Below, piece after piece: positions 1 through 8,301 of a stretch of 36,281 nucleotides of DNA (the first letter of the stretch is position 1; each line of letters opens with the position of its first letter). This DNA is from Streptomyces altiplanensis (GTDB lineage Bacteria; Actinomycetota; Actinomycetes; Streptomycetales; Streptomycetaceae): contig RHMC01000067.1 of NCBI GenBank assembly GCA_003719395.1, positions 1 through 36,281 on the forward strand, written 5' to 3'. The notes beneath the pieces were generated by a model that saw only the letters and a list, made by a program, of their open reading frames with translations, did no database searches and was not told the origin of the DNA. Position numbers and translations under genes: made by a program.

Positions 1-197
1 GTCGTGCAGGGGGGCGGGAGCGGGGTCGCGTGGGATCGGTGCCGCGCCGGGGCGTCTCCTCGGGTGCCGAACGTTCGGGTACGGGGATTCCTCCGGGGTG
101 GCTGCGTCCGGCACCCTGCGGGGAGCGCCCCGGCACGTCCCCTCCCGGCCACCGTGGCATGCGACGCGGGAGCGGTGGCCGGCCCCCGGGGCTCGTC
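1..197. other. Window edge, no supported gene
   Basis: No recognisable gene. On the minus strand a frame stays open from a GTG at 114 down to base 1 (37 codons), so the beginning of a leftward gene could run off the edge, but the product is Pro/Arg-rich and resembles nothing I know. The segment lies downstream of the methyltransferase that ends at 198. Confidence 0.3.
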
Positions 198-1179
198 TCA
201 CCCGGCCGGCGGGAGCGGCTGGGTCAGCCAGGTGAAGTCGCCCAGACCGCCCCGGGCCGTGAGCTCCGCCGCCTCGCCCGCCCCCGCCTGCGCTCGTACG
301 TACGCCGCCGGGTCCGTGGACGCCAGAGCCAGCGGGGGGGCGGCCCGCCGTCACGCCCAGGCGGTGCAGGGCCTCCCGCTGCGACAGCAGCTCCGCGCCG
401 GGCAGCGCGCACGCGTCCAGTGGCGACGTGGGACGTGAGGTCGCACGTGCCGTCCGGGACCGGGCGTACCTCCCGGCCGCCCGGAAACCCGTCAGCGTGC
501 CGAAGGGCGGTCGTGCCGCGCGCGTGTGGGCGTAGTCGACGGCGACCGCCAGGCCCGCGTCGAGCGTCGCGACCGCCGCCGCCCACGCCGCGTCGCGCGG
601 GCGGCCGATCTCCGCCCGCAGTCCGGGCCCGCCGCCGTGCGGCCACGGCCACCAGCGCGCGAGCCACTCGGCGTCCGCCCCGGTCACCGGGTCGCCGAGG
701 CGCTCCTCGCCGTCCCGGCGTACGAGCACGTACCGCGCCACGCCCGCCGCGTCCGTCTCGGCCACCTCCACCGGGACGTTGTCCAGCCACTCGTTCGCGA
801 ACAGCAGCCCGGCCACGCCCGACGGCGGCTCGGCGAGCCACTCGACGCGGTCGTCCAGGCCGGCCGGGCGGGGCGCGCGTTCCACGGCGTACGCCCTCAC
901 TCGCGCCGAAAGCTCCGGCGCCAGCGCCGCGAGTACCGCCGACACCAGCTCGCCCCGGCCCGCCGCGACATCGACCAGCGCGAGCTCCCGCGGGTGGCCG
1001 AGCGACGCGTCGACGTCACCGAGCAGCCGGGCGACCGCTCCCGCGAACAGCGCGGACGCGTGCACCGACGTACGGAAGTGCCCCGAGGGGCCCGGTCCCC
1101 CGGGGGCTACGTAGAAACCCCCGGGGCCGTACAGCGCCTGCTCCGCCGCCTCCCGCCACCCATGCCACTCATCCGTCAC
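198..1179 (-). pseudogene. SAM-dependent methyltransferase, MidA/NDUFAF7-like (COG1565), frame broken three times
   Basis: The frame starts at GTG 1179 (VTDEWHGWREAAEQALYG). It shows the family's N-terminal GHFRTSVHAS segment, a glycine-rich SAM-binding motif (LVDVAAGRGELVSAV) and the conserved NEWLDNVPVEV motif. This points to a class I methyltransferase of the COG1565/NDUFAF7 group; mitochondrial members methylate an arginine of complex I, but the bacterial substrate is unknown. Reading through to TGA at 198-200 needs three corrections: a missing base near 477, an extra base (or two missing) near 420, and an extra base in the seven-G run at 334-340. With these the C-terminus ends GGLGDFTWLTQPLPPAG. 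Total length is one base over a multiple of three. Sequencing error is likelier than decay given the rest of the window. It is divergent from the sensor kinase at 1276. Confidence 0.72.
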
Positions 1180-1262
1180 GACACCAAGTCTCCACCTTGG
1201 GGAGTAGGCTCCGGCCCACCGGATCGCTCCTCCGGTTGACCCCTGCACCTATTCGTTTTCCC

Positions 1263-1268
1263 TACGCT
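1263..1268 (+). promoter_or_regulatory. Candidate -10 box (TACGCT) for the sensor kinase gene
   Basis: TACGCT fits the Streptomyces TAnnnT -10 pattern and ends seven bases before the GTG start at 1276, which suggests a leaderless transcript. A TTGAC at 1236-1240 would sit about 21 bases upstream, longer than ideal, so the -35 assignment is weak. Confidence 0.35.
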
Positions 1269-1275
1269 GGGTTAC

Positions 1276-2477
1276 GTGCAACGCCTCTACGATTTCATCC
1301 GCAGGCACCCGACGAGTGTCGACAGCTTCTGGGCTGTGATGCTCTTCGGGTTCTCCCTGCTGTGGACCGTCCAGGCGTCCATGGGCACCGAGCCGCGCAT
1401 CGCGGCCGTCCCGATCGTCGCGCTGCTCTCCCTCGTCGTGGCCCTGCGCCGCCGCGCGCCGGAGAAGATGCTGCTGCTGGCCCTCCTGATGGGCGTCGCC
1501 CAGCTCGTGTTCGACGTGGAGGTCAATCCGGCCGACTGGGCCATGCTCGTCATCATCTACACCGTCGCCGCGAGCGACGGGCCCCGCTGGGCCGCGCGGC
1601 CGCTCTCGCCGGCGGCCTGGCCGCGGCTCCCCTGGCTCAACTGCGCTGGCCCCCGCCGAACAGCGGCTCGGTCCTCGCGTCGGTCTTCTTCGTGATCGTC
1701 ATGGCCCTGCCCTTCGCGCTGGCGTGGGTGCTCGGCGACTCGCTGCGGACCCGGCGCGCGTACTTCGCCGAGCTGGAGAAGCGCGCCACGCGCCTGGAGA
1801 AGGAGCGCGAGGCGCAGTCGAAGGTGGCCGTCGCCGCCGAGCGGGCCCGTATCGCCCGCGAACTGCACGACGTCGTCGCGCACAACGTCTCCGTGATGGT
1901 GGTCCAGGCGGACGGCGCGGCGTACGTTCTGGACACCTCGCCCGCGCAGGCCAGGCAGGCGCTGGAGACCATCTCGACGACCGGGCGCCAGGCGCTCGCC
2001 GAGATGCGGCGGCTGCTGGGCGTCCTGCGGACCGGCGAGCCGCAGGAGGGCGGCGAGTACGTGCCGCAGCCCGACGTCGAGCAGATCGAGGACCTCGTGG
2101 AGCAGGTACGGACGGCCGGGCTGACGGTCGACTTCAAGGTCGAGGGCACGCCGCGGCCACTGCCGAGCGGGGTGGAGCTCACGGCGTACCGCATCGTGCA
2201 GGAGGCCCTCACCAACGCGCGCAAGCACGGCGGTCCGGACGTGGGCGCGAGCGTACGGCTCGTCTACTTCGACGACGGGCTCGGCCTGCTCGTCGAGGAC
2301 GACGGGCGGGGCGCGACGCACGACCTGTACGAGGACGGCGGCGCGGACGGGCAGGGTCACGGCCTCATCGGCATGCGCGAGCGCGTCGGTATGGTCGGCG
2401 GCACGCTCGACGCGGGGCCGCGGCCGGGCGGCGGCTTCCGGATCAGCGCGCTGCTCCCGCTCAAGCCGGCCCACTGA
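1276..2477 (+). CDS. Sensor histidine kinase, DesK/NarL class (one frame break)
   Basis: Membrane-bound kinase of a two-component pair with the regulator that starts 66 bp downstream. From GTG 1276 the protein begins VQRLYDFIRRHPTSVDSF and has hydrophobic segments (for example FWAVMLFGFSLLWTV and VIVMALPFALAWVLG). A linker coiled coil follows, then the HisKA_3 box RELHDVVAHNVSVM, whose phospho-accepting His codon is at 1866-1868. The HATPase domain shows VQEALTNARKHG, VEDDGRG and GHGLIGMRERV, ending LLPLKPAH. The N-terminal and C-terminal parts are in different frames. The switch lies around 1580-1605 in a G/C-rich run and requires one added base (locus length is 3n+2). No stop interrupts the catalytic part. 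The signal sensed is unknown. Confidence 0.85.
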
Positions 2478-2543
2478 GCCCCTCCCCTGTCCCCTTCCCC
2501 CTGCCTGTTCCCCCGCCTGCGCCGACGAAAGGCACCCCATCCC

Positions 2544-3479
2544 ATGTCCATCCGCGTGATGCTCGTAGACGACCAGGTGCTGCTGCGCACCGGCTTCCGG
2601 ATGGTCCTCGCCGCCCAGCCGGACATGGAAGTCGTCGCCGAGGCCGGTGACGGGGCGGAGGCGATCGAGGTGCTGCGCGCCACGGCGGTGGACGTCGTTC
2701 TGATGGACGTACGGATGCCGAAGCTGGACGGGGTCGAGGCGACGCGGCGCATCTGCGCGGAGCCCGGAGCACCGAAGGTCCTCATCCTGACCACCTTCGA
2801 CCTGGACGAGTACGCGTTCTCCGGGCTGAAGGCGGGGGCCAGCGGCTTCATGCTGAAGGACGTGCCGCCGGCCGAACTGCTGGCCGCCATCCGCTCGGTG
2901 CACAGCGGGGACGCGGTCGTCGCGCCGTCGACCACGCGGCGCCTGCTGGACCGCTTCTCGCCGATGCTGCCGGGCACGGGCAAGGAGACGAAGGCGGCCG
3001 ACACCGCGCTGGCCCGGCTGACCGACCGTGAGCGCGAGGTGATGCTGCTCGTGGCGCAGGGGCTGTCGAACGGCGAGATCGCGGCCCGGCTGGTGCTGTC
3101 GGAGGCCACCGTCAAGACCCATGTCGGCCGCATCCTGGCCAAGCTCAACCTGCGCGACCGCGTCCAGGTCGTGGTCCTGGCGTACGAGTCGGGGCTGATC
3201 CGCGCGGGCGGCGGCCACGCGCGTCCGCGTAGGGCACACAGGGCACGCAGGACGAGCCGGCCGCGTCGGCCGCCGGACGGCGGCCCCGTTCACGAGATCG
3301 CGCTGCGCAGCTCCACCACGTCGAGCTGTTCCGTTTCGTCATGGGCCGTCAGGTCGATGACCTGGCCCACCACCGGGGCCACCGAGTCCCGGTGCGCAGC
3401 CGCCAGGGCCTCCTGGCCGACCGCGTCCGCGAGGTCCTCGTCCTGGACGGCTTCGATCGCCGCCTCGGCCGACTTCTGA
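2544..3479 (+). CDS. Response regulator, NarL/FixJ family (LuxR-type HTH)
   Basis: Cognate regulator of the kinase upstream. It starts at ATG 2544, preceded by a GAAAGG ribosome site. The receiver domain (residues 1-120) has the acidic pair D10/D11, the phospho-acceptor D55 in VVLMDVRMP and the lysine in FMLKDVPP. The LuxR helix-turn-helix is LTDREREVMLLVAQGLSNGEIA followed by SEATVKTHVGRILAKL. Family similarity ends at about AYESGLIRAG (base 3208). The remaining ~90 residues are Arg/Ser-rich and run antisense into the 3' end of the gene on the other strand. A TAG at 3230-3232 would end the protein at about 229 residues if one base is missing in the GGCGGGCGGCGG tract near 3205-3216. I think that is the true end. 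Confidence 0.88.
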   Translation: MSIRVMLVDDQVLLRTGFRMVLAAQPDMEVVAEAGDGAEAIEVLRATAVDVVLMDVRMPKLDGVEATRRICAEPGAPKVLILTTFDLDEYAFSGLKAGASGFMLKDVPPAELLAAIRSVHSGDAVVAPSTTRRLLDRFSPMLPGTGKETKAADTALARLTDREREVMLLVAQGLSNGEIAARLVLSEATVKTHVGRILAKLNLRDRVQVVVLAYESGLIRAGGGHARPRRAHRARRTSRPRRPPDGGPVHEIALRSSTTSSCSVSSWAVRSMTWPTTGATESRCAAARASWPTASARSSSWTASIAASADF

Positions 3480-4306
3480 GTGCCGAAGAAGTCGAAGCCG
3501 CCCTGCACGCGCGAGGCGCGGCGGCGCTGGGCGGCGTACGGCATGTCCGTGGAGGCCGCGGCGAGGCGGCGCGAGACGATGGCGGACGACGGGCGCGCGC
3601 GGTCCGGAAGGGACACGGCGTCGGTGCCGGCGGCCGCCTCGTGCTTCCCCTCCGGCTCCGCCACCCCGCGTCCCTGGGCCTCGCGCCCCTGGTCGGCGGT
3701 GCCCCGCACGTCACGGCTCCGCGCTTCGCGCGACCTCCGGGCCTCCTGGTCCGCCGCGTCGCGCGCGAGCTTGTCCAGCGCCATGGAAGCCCGCAGGTAC
3801 GCGGACGGCGTCGGCGAACTGCCCACCGTGGGCAGCGCCTTCGCGGGGGCCGACGCCTCGATCGCCAGCAGCCGCCGGCCCTCCAGTGCGCTGGCCCGCT
3901 CGGTCTCCGCGGTCTCGTAGCGCCGCAGCAGCGCGGCGTGCTCGCCGCGCAGGGCGGCCAGTTCGACCCGCTTGCTGCGCAGTTTCGCGTCGAGCCTGGC
4001 GCGCAGCTCGCGCGACTCCTCCAGGTCCGACTCGAGGTCCGCTATCCGCTCCTCGGTCTTCCACTCGTCGCTGACGCGGGCCCGCGTCAGCTCGGCCACC
4101 CGCCGGCCCGCCGACCGGTCCCAGCCACGCATGAGAACCGCGCCGGTGACCGCCGCGGCCGCGGCCGCGGCCACCAGGCCGCGCAGCACCACCGGTTCCG
4201 CGAACAACCAGGCGCCGGCGGCGCAGAGTATTGACGCGCCGGCGACCGCCGAAGGCGGAAGGATCCTGTGCAGGGGTGGCGAATGGCGGTGGCGTCCACG
4301 TGGCAT
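3290..4306 (-). CDS. Conserved hypothetical membrane protein with coiled coil
   Basis: Function not recognised. With ATG 4306 (MPRGRHRHSPPLHRI) the protein is 338 residues; an upstream TTG at 4378 is also in frame but would add an unlikely N-terminus. There are two adjacent membrane segments (about residues 20-35 and 39-58), then a charged, heptad-like region (about 82-145: WKTEERIADLESDLEESREL and onward) predicted to form a coiled coil. An Ala/Arg-rich, low-complexity middle follows, then an acidic C-terminus (GQVIDLTAHDETEQLDVVEL). The arrangement suggests a membrane-anchored cytoplasmic protein. It lies downstream of and on the same strand as the betaine transporter genes, 85 bp from the binding-protein stop. 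No enzymatic motif is visible. Confidence 0.75.
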   Translation of the reverse strand: MPRGRHRHSPPLHRILPPSAVAGASILCAAGAWLFAEPVVLRGLVAAAAAAAVTGAVLMRGWDRSAGRRVAELTRARVSDEWKTEERIADLESDLEESRELRARLDAKLRSKRVELAALRGEHAALLRRYETAETERASALEGRRLLAIEASAPAKALPTVGSSPTPSAYLRASMALDKLARDAADQEARRSREARSRDVRGTADQGREAQGRGVAEPEGKHEAAAGTDAVSLPDRARPSSAIVSRRLAAASTDMPYAAQRRRASRVQGGFDFFGTQKSAEAAIEAVQDEDLADAVGQEALAAAHRDSVAPVVGQVIDLTAHDETEQLDVVELRSAIS

Positions 4307-4391
4307 GGCCTGAAATTTACCGTGCGTACGCGGGAGATGGGGACCCGCCCGGCAATCTGTTCCCGGGCGGTTACCCAATTCCTTGCGTGAT

Positions 4392-5372
4392 CTACTTCTT
4401 GATCAGGCCCTTGGACTCCAGATACTCCTTCGCCGCGTCGGCGGGGATCGCCCGGTCGGAGTCGATCTTGCGGTTCAGCTCCACCAGATCATCGGTCGTC
4501 AGCACCTTGGTGAGCTTGCCGAGAGCATCGGCTATCTCCTGCGTTCCGGCGTCCTTCGCATTGACCACCGGCAGTACGTTGTCGGCGTTCTGGAGCTTCT
4601 TGTCGTCTTCCAGGAGTACGAGCCCGAAGCTCTCCAGCGTCGCGTCGGTCGTCGTGGTCAGCACCAGCTGATCGGCGCCGTCCTTGACGGCCTGCTTGGA
4701 CTGCGGAGTGCCTACGCCCTTGGGGTCGACGCCGGTGACGTCGATCCCGTACTCCTTCTTCAGGCCCGGTGCGCAGAAGGGCCGGATCTCGCATTCGTCG
4801 CCCGCCGCGATCTTCACCTTCAGCTTGGACTCACCAAGATCGGAAAGCGTCTTGAGGTTGTTCTTCTCGGCGTATTCCTTGCTCACCGCGAAGGCGTTCT
4901 GGTCGACGGCCCCGCCGGCCGGCAGCACCTTCAGTCCGCGCGGCTCCGCGAGCTTCTCCAGCGCTTCGAAGGTGGCGGTCACATCGTTGGACGCGACCGG
5001 ATTCTTCTCCGGCGCCTCGGGGCCGTTCGCCTTCGCGTTGAGGAATTCGGCAAGCGTAGCGGCGTATTCCGGTACGACGTCGATCTCGCCCTTCTCCAGG
5101 GCGGGTGCGTACAGTTCGCGGTTCTCCACGGTCTTGACGGAGGTGCCGTATCCGGCGTCGGAGAGGAGCTGCGCGTACAGCTCGGCCAGCACCTTCGACT
5201 CGGTGAATCCGGCCGAACCCACCACCAGCGACCCCTTCTTGCCGGCCTCGCCGGCCTCGGCCGCACCGCCGTCCCTGCCCTTCTCCAGGCTCTCACCGCC
5301 GCATGCCGCCAGCCCGCCGGCCAGCGCGATCACGGCCACTACCGCACCCGCTGTGCGCGAGGTCCTGCTCAT
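4392..5372 (-). CDS. ABC transporter substrate-binding lipoprotein, glycine betaine/choline type (OpuAC/OsmX-like)
   Basis: Extracytoplasmic receptor for a compatible-solute importer. From ATG 5372 (MSRTSRTAGAVV) it is 326 residues with a lipoprotein signal peptide and lipobox LAAC (Cys24). The mature part begins with a flexible linker, then GSLVVGSAGFTESKVLAELYAQLL, the segment typical of the OpuAC family, and continues through VVPEYAATLAEFL and GVGTPQSKQAVKDGADQLVLTT. It ends SKGLIKK, a normal family terminus. It follows the two permease genes on the same strand (49 bp after the second), so the three form an operon. The ATPase is on the opposite strand across the divergent promoter region. 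The exact substrate (betaine, choline, proline betaine) cannot be read from the sequence. Confidence 0.92.
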   Translation of the reverse strand: MSRTSRTAGAVVAVIALAGGLAACGGESLEKGRDGGAAEAGEAGKKGSLVVGSAGFTESKVLAELYAQLLSDAGYGTSVKTVENRELYAPALEKGEIDVVPEYAATLAEFLNAKANGPEAPEKNPVASNDVTATFEALEKLAEPRGLKVLPAGGAVDQNAFAVSKEYAEKNNLKTLSDLGESKLKVKIAAGDECEIRPFCAPGLKKEYGIDVTGVDPKGVGTPQSKQAVKDGADQLVLTTTTDATLESFGLVLLEDDKKLQNADNVLPVVNAKDAGTQEIADALGKLTKVLTTDDLVELNRKIDSDRAIPADAAKEYLESKGLIKK

Positions 5373-5421
5373 GACGTTCACCATCCAAGAGGGAAATAGG
5401 GGAAACAATCCGGAGAGTCCG

Positions 5422-6108
5422 TCAGGCGGCCGGCCGGTCCGCGCCGCGCCGCCGCATCGGGTCGAGCAGCCGGTCCGCCGCCACCAGCACTCCCTCGACC
5501 AGGAGCGCGAGGACGGCGACGAGCAGTGCGCCCGCCACCACCTGCGGCGTGTCGTACGTGTTGAAGCCGGCCGTGATGATCCGGCCGAGGCCGCCCTCGC
5601 CCGCCATCGCGGCGAGCGTGGCCGTGGCGACCACCTGGACGGCCGCCGACCTGAGCCCGGTCATGACCAGCGGGTACGCGAGGGGCAGCTCGACCCGTAC
5701 GAACACCTGCCACCCCGACATGCCCATCCCGCGCGCGGCCTCCACCACCGCCCGGTCCACCTCCCGCATGCCGATGTACGCGTTGGTCAGCAACGGCGGT
5801 ACGGCGAACAGCACCAGCGCGATGATCGTCGGCAGGTCCCCCTGCCTGCCCAGAGGGGTGAGCGTCAGCAGGACCAGCACCGCGAGGGTGGGGACCGCCC
5901 GCCCCGCGTTGGAGAGGTTGACGGCGAGCGCGCCGCCCCGGCCCACGTGCCCGAGCCAGAGCGCCACCGGCAGCGCGATCAGGCAGGACAGCAGCAGGCA
6001 CACGCCGCTGAAGTACAGATGCTCGGCGAGCCGGTTCCAGATGCCGCTCTCACCCTGCCAGTTGGCACCGGACGCCAGCCAGGCGAAGGCTTCCCCGATC
6101 GCTCCCAC
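5422..6108 (-). CDS. ABC transporter permease, betaine/choline type (OpuCB/ProW-like)
   Basis: Inner-membrane channel subunit of 228 residues with about six hydrophobic segments. It carries the binding-protein-dependent permease EAA loop (VVEAARGMGMSGWQVFVRV followed by ELPLAYPLVMTGL), the site that contacts the ATPase, and the family signature GEGGLGRIITAGFNTYD. Complete from ATG to TGA. Its start lies three bases after the stop of the upstream permease gene and it precedes the binding-protein gene, so translation is probably coupled. Together the two paralogous permeases would make a heterodimeric channel, as in OpuB/OpuC systems. Confidence 0.92.
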   Translation of the reverse strand: MGAIGEAFAWLASGANWQGESGIWNRLAEHLYFSGVCLLLSCLIALPVALWLGHVGRGGALAVNLSNAGRAVPTLAVLVLLTLTPLGRQGDLPTIIALVLFAVPPLLTNAYIGMREVDRAVVEAARGMGMSGWQVFVRVELPLAYPLVMTGLRSAAVQVVATATLAAMAGEGGLGRIITAGFNTYDTPQVVAGALLVAVLALLVEGVLVAADRLLDPMRRRGADRPAA

Positions 6109-6111
6109 GGC

Positions 6112-6852
6112 TCAGCCGGCCTTGGCCGCGGAGGCGGGGACAGGGGCGGTGCGGGCGGTACGTATGCGCGGTGCACGCGGCCGGGTCCACGGCGTCAGCA
6201 GTCTTTGCAGTCCGAGAAGCAACAGGTCGGCCGCCACCGCCAGCAGCACACAGATCACCGAAGCGGTGAGCACCTGCGCCTTGAAGAGGGAGTCGAGGCC
6301 GTCCACGATCAGCGTCCCCAGGCCGCCGTACCCCACGATCGCGCCGACCGTCGTCAGGGCGACCGTCGAAACGGTCGCGATCCGCACCCCGGCGAGCACC
6401 GCCGGGAGCGCCAGCGGCAGCTCGACTTCCCACAGCAGCCGCCCGCGTCCGTACCCCATGCCCAGCGCGGCCTCCCGCGCCTCCGCCGGCACCGCTTCGA
6501 GCCCGGCCAGGATGTTGCGCACGAGAACGGTCAGCGAATAGAGGACCAGCCCCGTGACCACCACGGCCGCCGAAAGTCCGAACACCGGCAGCAGCAGCGA
6601 GAACATCGCCAGCGAAGGGACCGTGTAGAGCACGGTCGTGAGACCGAGGACCGGTCCCGCGAACCGGGACCGGCGTCCGTCCCGGTCACGCGCGAGCAGG
6701 GCCAGCGGGAAGGCGATCAGCAGGCCGATCAGCACGGAAACCAGGGTGATCCACACATGCTGGACGGTCGCGTCGGTCAGCTCCTGGCCCCGGGAGCGGA
6801 CGTACTCCCCGCAGATCCAGTCGTTCGCCGTCAGGCAGCTCCGGTCGCTCAT
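6112..6852 (-). CDS. ABC transporter permease, betaine/choline type (OpuCD-like)
   Basis: Second channel subunit, 246 residues, first gene of the leftward operon. The N-terminus (MSDRSCLTANDWICGEYVRSRG) is a periplasmic-type leader seen in this subfamily, followed by the membrane core (HVWITLVSVLIGLLIAFPLAL onward). The EAA loop is AREAALGMGYGRGRLLWEV followed by ELPLALPAVLAGV, and YGGLGTLIVDGLDSL matches the family signature. The C-terminal tail is Arg/Pro/Ala-rich and cytoplasmic. The next gene starts three bases after its stop. It is divergent from the ATPase gene (6981), with a 128-bp shared upstream region. Confidence 0.92.
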   Translation of the reverse strand: MSDRSCLTANDWICGEYVRSRGQELTDATVQHVWITLVSVLIGLLIAFPLALLARDRDGRRSRFAGPVLGLTTVLYTVPSLAMFSLLLPVFGLSAAVVVTGLVLYSLTVLVRNILAGLEAVPAEAREAALGMGYGRGRLLWEVELPLALPAVLAGVRIATVSTVALTTVGAIVGYGGLGTLIVDGLDSLFKAQVLTASVICVLLAVAADLLLLGLQRLLTPWTRPRAPRIRTARTAPVPASAAKAG

Positions 6853-6980
6853 GCCGCCCCGCCTCCCCCCGAGATCTCAACTCATGTCTGACGACCCTAT
6901 CCCCGGCCACTGACAGCCGCCGGAATCCGCCACATTCCCGCACCATGGTCTTGACACCGGACCGGCCACAATGGGGACTC

Positions 6981-8140
6981 ATGATCCGATTCGAGCACGT
7001 CACCAAGCGGTACGCCGACGGCACCACCGCCGTCGACGACCTCTCCTTCGAAGTCGCCGAGGGTGAACTGGTCACGCTCGTCGGGCCTTCCGGCTGCGGC
7101 AAGACCACCACCATGAAGATGGTGAACCGGCTGACAGAGCCGACCGGCGGCCGGATATTCCTCGACGGGGACGACATCTCCACCATCGACCCGGTACGGC
7201 TGCGCCGCCGCATCGGCTATGTGATCCAGCAGGTCGGCCTCTTCCCCCACAAGACGGTTCTGGACAACACCGCGACCGTGCCCCACCTCCTCGGCGTCAA
7301 ACGTGCCAAGGCCCGTGAGCGCGCCGCCGAACTCCTCGACCTGGTCGGCCTCGACCCCTCCGTCCACGGCCACCGCTACCCCGACCAGCTCTCCGGCGGC
7401 CAGCGCCAACGCGTCGGCGTGGCCAGGGCCCTGGCGGCCGACCCGCCCGTACTCCTGATGGACGAGCCCTTCGGCGCGGTCGACCCGGTGGTCCGCGAGC
7501 ACCTCCAGAACGAGTTCCTGCGGCTCCAGTCCCAGGTGCGCAAGACCGTCCTCTTCGTCACCCACGACATCGAGGAGGCCGTCCGGCTCGGCGACCGCAT
7601 CGCCGTCTACGGCCAGGGCACGATCGAGCAGTTCGACGCCCCGGCCGCCGTCCTCGGGGCGCCCGCCACCCCGTACGTCGCGGATTTCGTCGGCGCGGAC
7701 CGCGGCCTCAAGCGCCTCTCCGTCACGCCCATCGAGCCGGGCGACCTGGAGCAGCCGCCGGTCGTCCATCTCGACGACCCGGTCGGGAAGGCCGCCGCCG
7801 AGCTGAGCTCCGAGGGGGCCCGGTGGGCCGTCGTCCTCGACGCGCCGACGATCTGCACGGCTGGATCTCCGCAGAACAGGCGCGGACGGCCACCGGGACC
7901 GTACGCGAACACGCCCGCCGCATGGAGGCGTGGCTGCCCGTCGGCGCCTCCCTCAAGCAGGCCTTCTCCACGATGCTCCAGCACGACGCGGGGTGGATCG
8001 CGGTCATCGACGAGGAGGGCGAGGGACGCTTCCTCGGTGTCCTCACACCGGCCCGTCTCCATGAGGCGCTGCGCCGTTCCATCGACGCGGACGCACAGGC
8101 CGTTCCCCGTACGACGGTGGAGGTGGAGTCCGTCGGCTGA
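6981..8140 (+). CDS. ABC transporter ATP-binding protein, glycine betaine type with CBS-like tail (one frame break)
   Basis: Energising subunit of the adjacent betaine-type importer (OpuCA/ProV-like). From ATG 6981 (MIRFEHVTKRYADGTTAVDD), with GGGGA just upstream, it shows Walker A GPSGCGKTT, the Q-loop in IQQVGLFPH, signature LSGGQRQRV, Walker B VLLMDEPFGAVD and the switch His in FVTHDIEEA. The C-terminal part has a CBS-like regulatory domain (AEAWLPVG-type stretch through WIAVIDEEGEGRFLGVLTPARL), as in OpuCA. A one-base loss near 7843 (GACGCGCCGACG where GACGCGGCCGACG is expected) shifts the frame inside this tail; correcting it gives one protein of about 386 residues ending VEVESVG. As written, the read frame runs on to 8210. 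The divergent arrangement with the permeases suggests joint osmotic control. Confidence 0.88.
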
Positions 8141-8173
8141 GGCTGAGCCACCGGCCCGTCCACCGGCCCGCCC

Positions 8174-8196
8174 GCCGGCTTTCCGGCTGAGATTTT
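8174..8196 (+). terminator. Weak hairpin after the ATPase gene
   Basis: GCCGG-CTTT-CCGGC (8174-8187) followed by TGAGATTTT. It is short but correctly placed between the ATPase stop at 8140 and the next gene at 8302. Confidence 0.35.
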
Positions 8197-8301
8197 CCGC
8201 GCGCGAGTGAACCCTGCCCCCGGATGCTCCGTCCTAGAGGGCGCAAATCGTCCGAATGCTTCGGCACGGACAGAAAATCTCTCGCAGAGCCACGGGAAGC
8301 G

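Noticed and set aside
30..1600. Long rightward frame across the first 1.6 kb ahead of the kinase
   Set aside because: It is antisense to the methyltransferase, Arg/Pro-rich, and joins the kinase only because of the frame break near 1590.
4684..6891. Long rightward frame over the betaine transporter operon
   Set aside because: It is antisense to three intact transporter genes and ends in a His/Arg/Gln-rich composition unlike real proteins.
6951..6956. TTGACA as a -35 box for the betaine ATPase gene
   Set aside because: No acceptable -10 box follows at 16-19 bases, since the coding start is too near.
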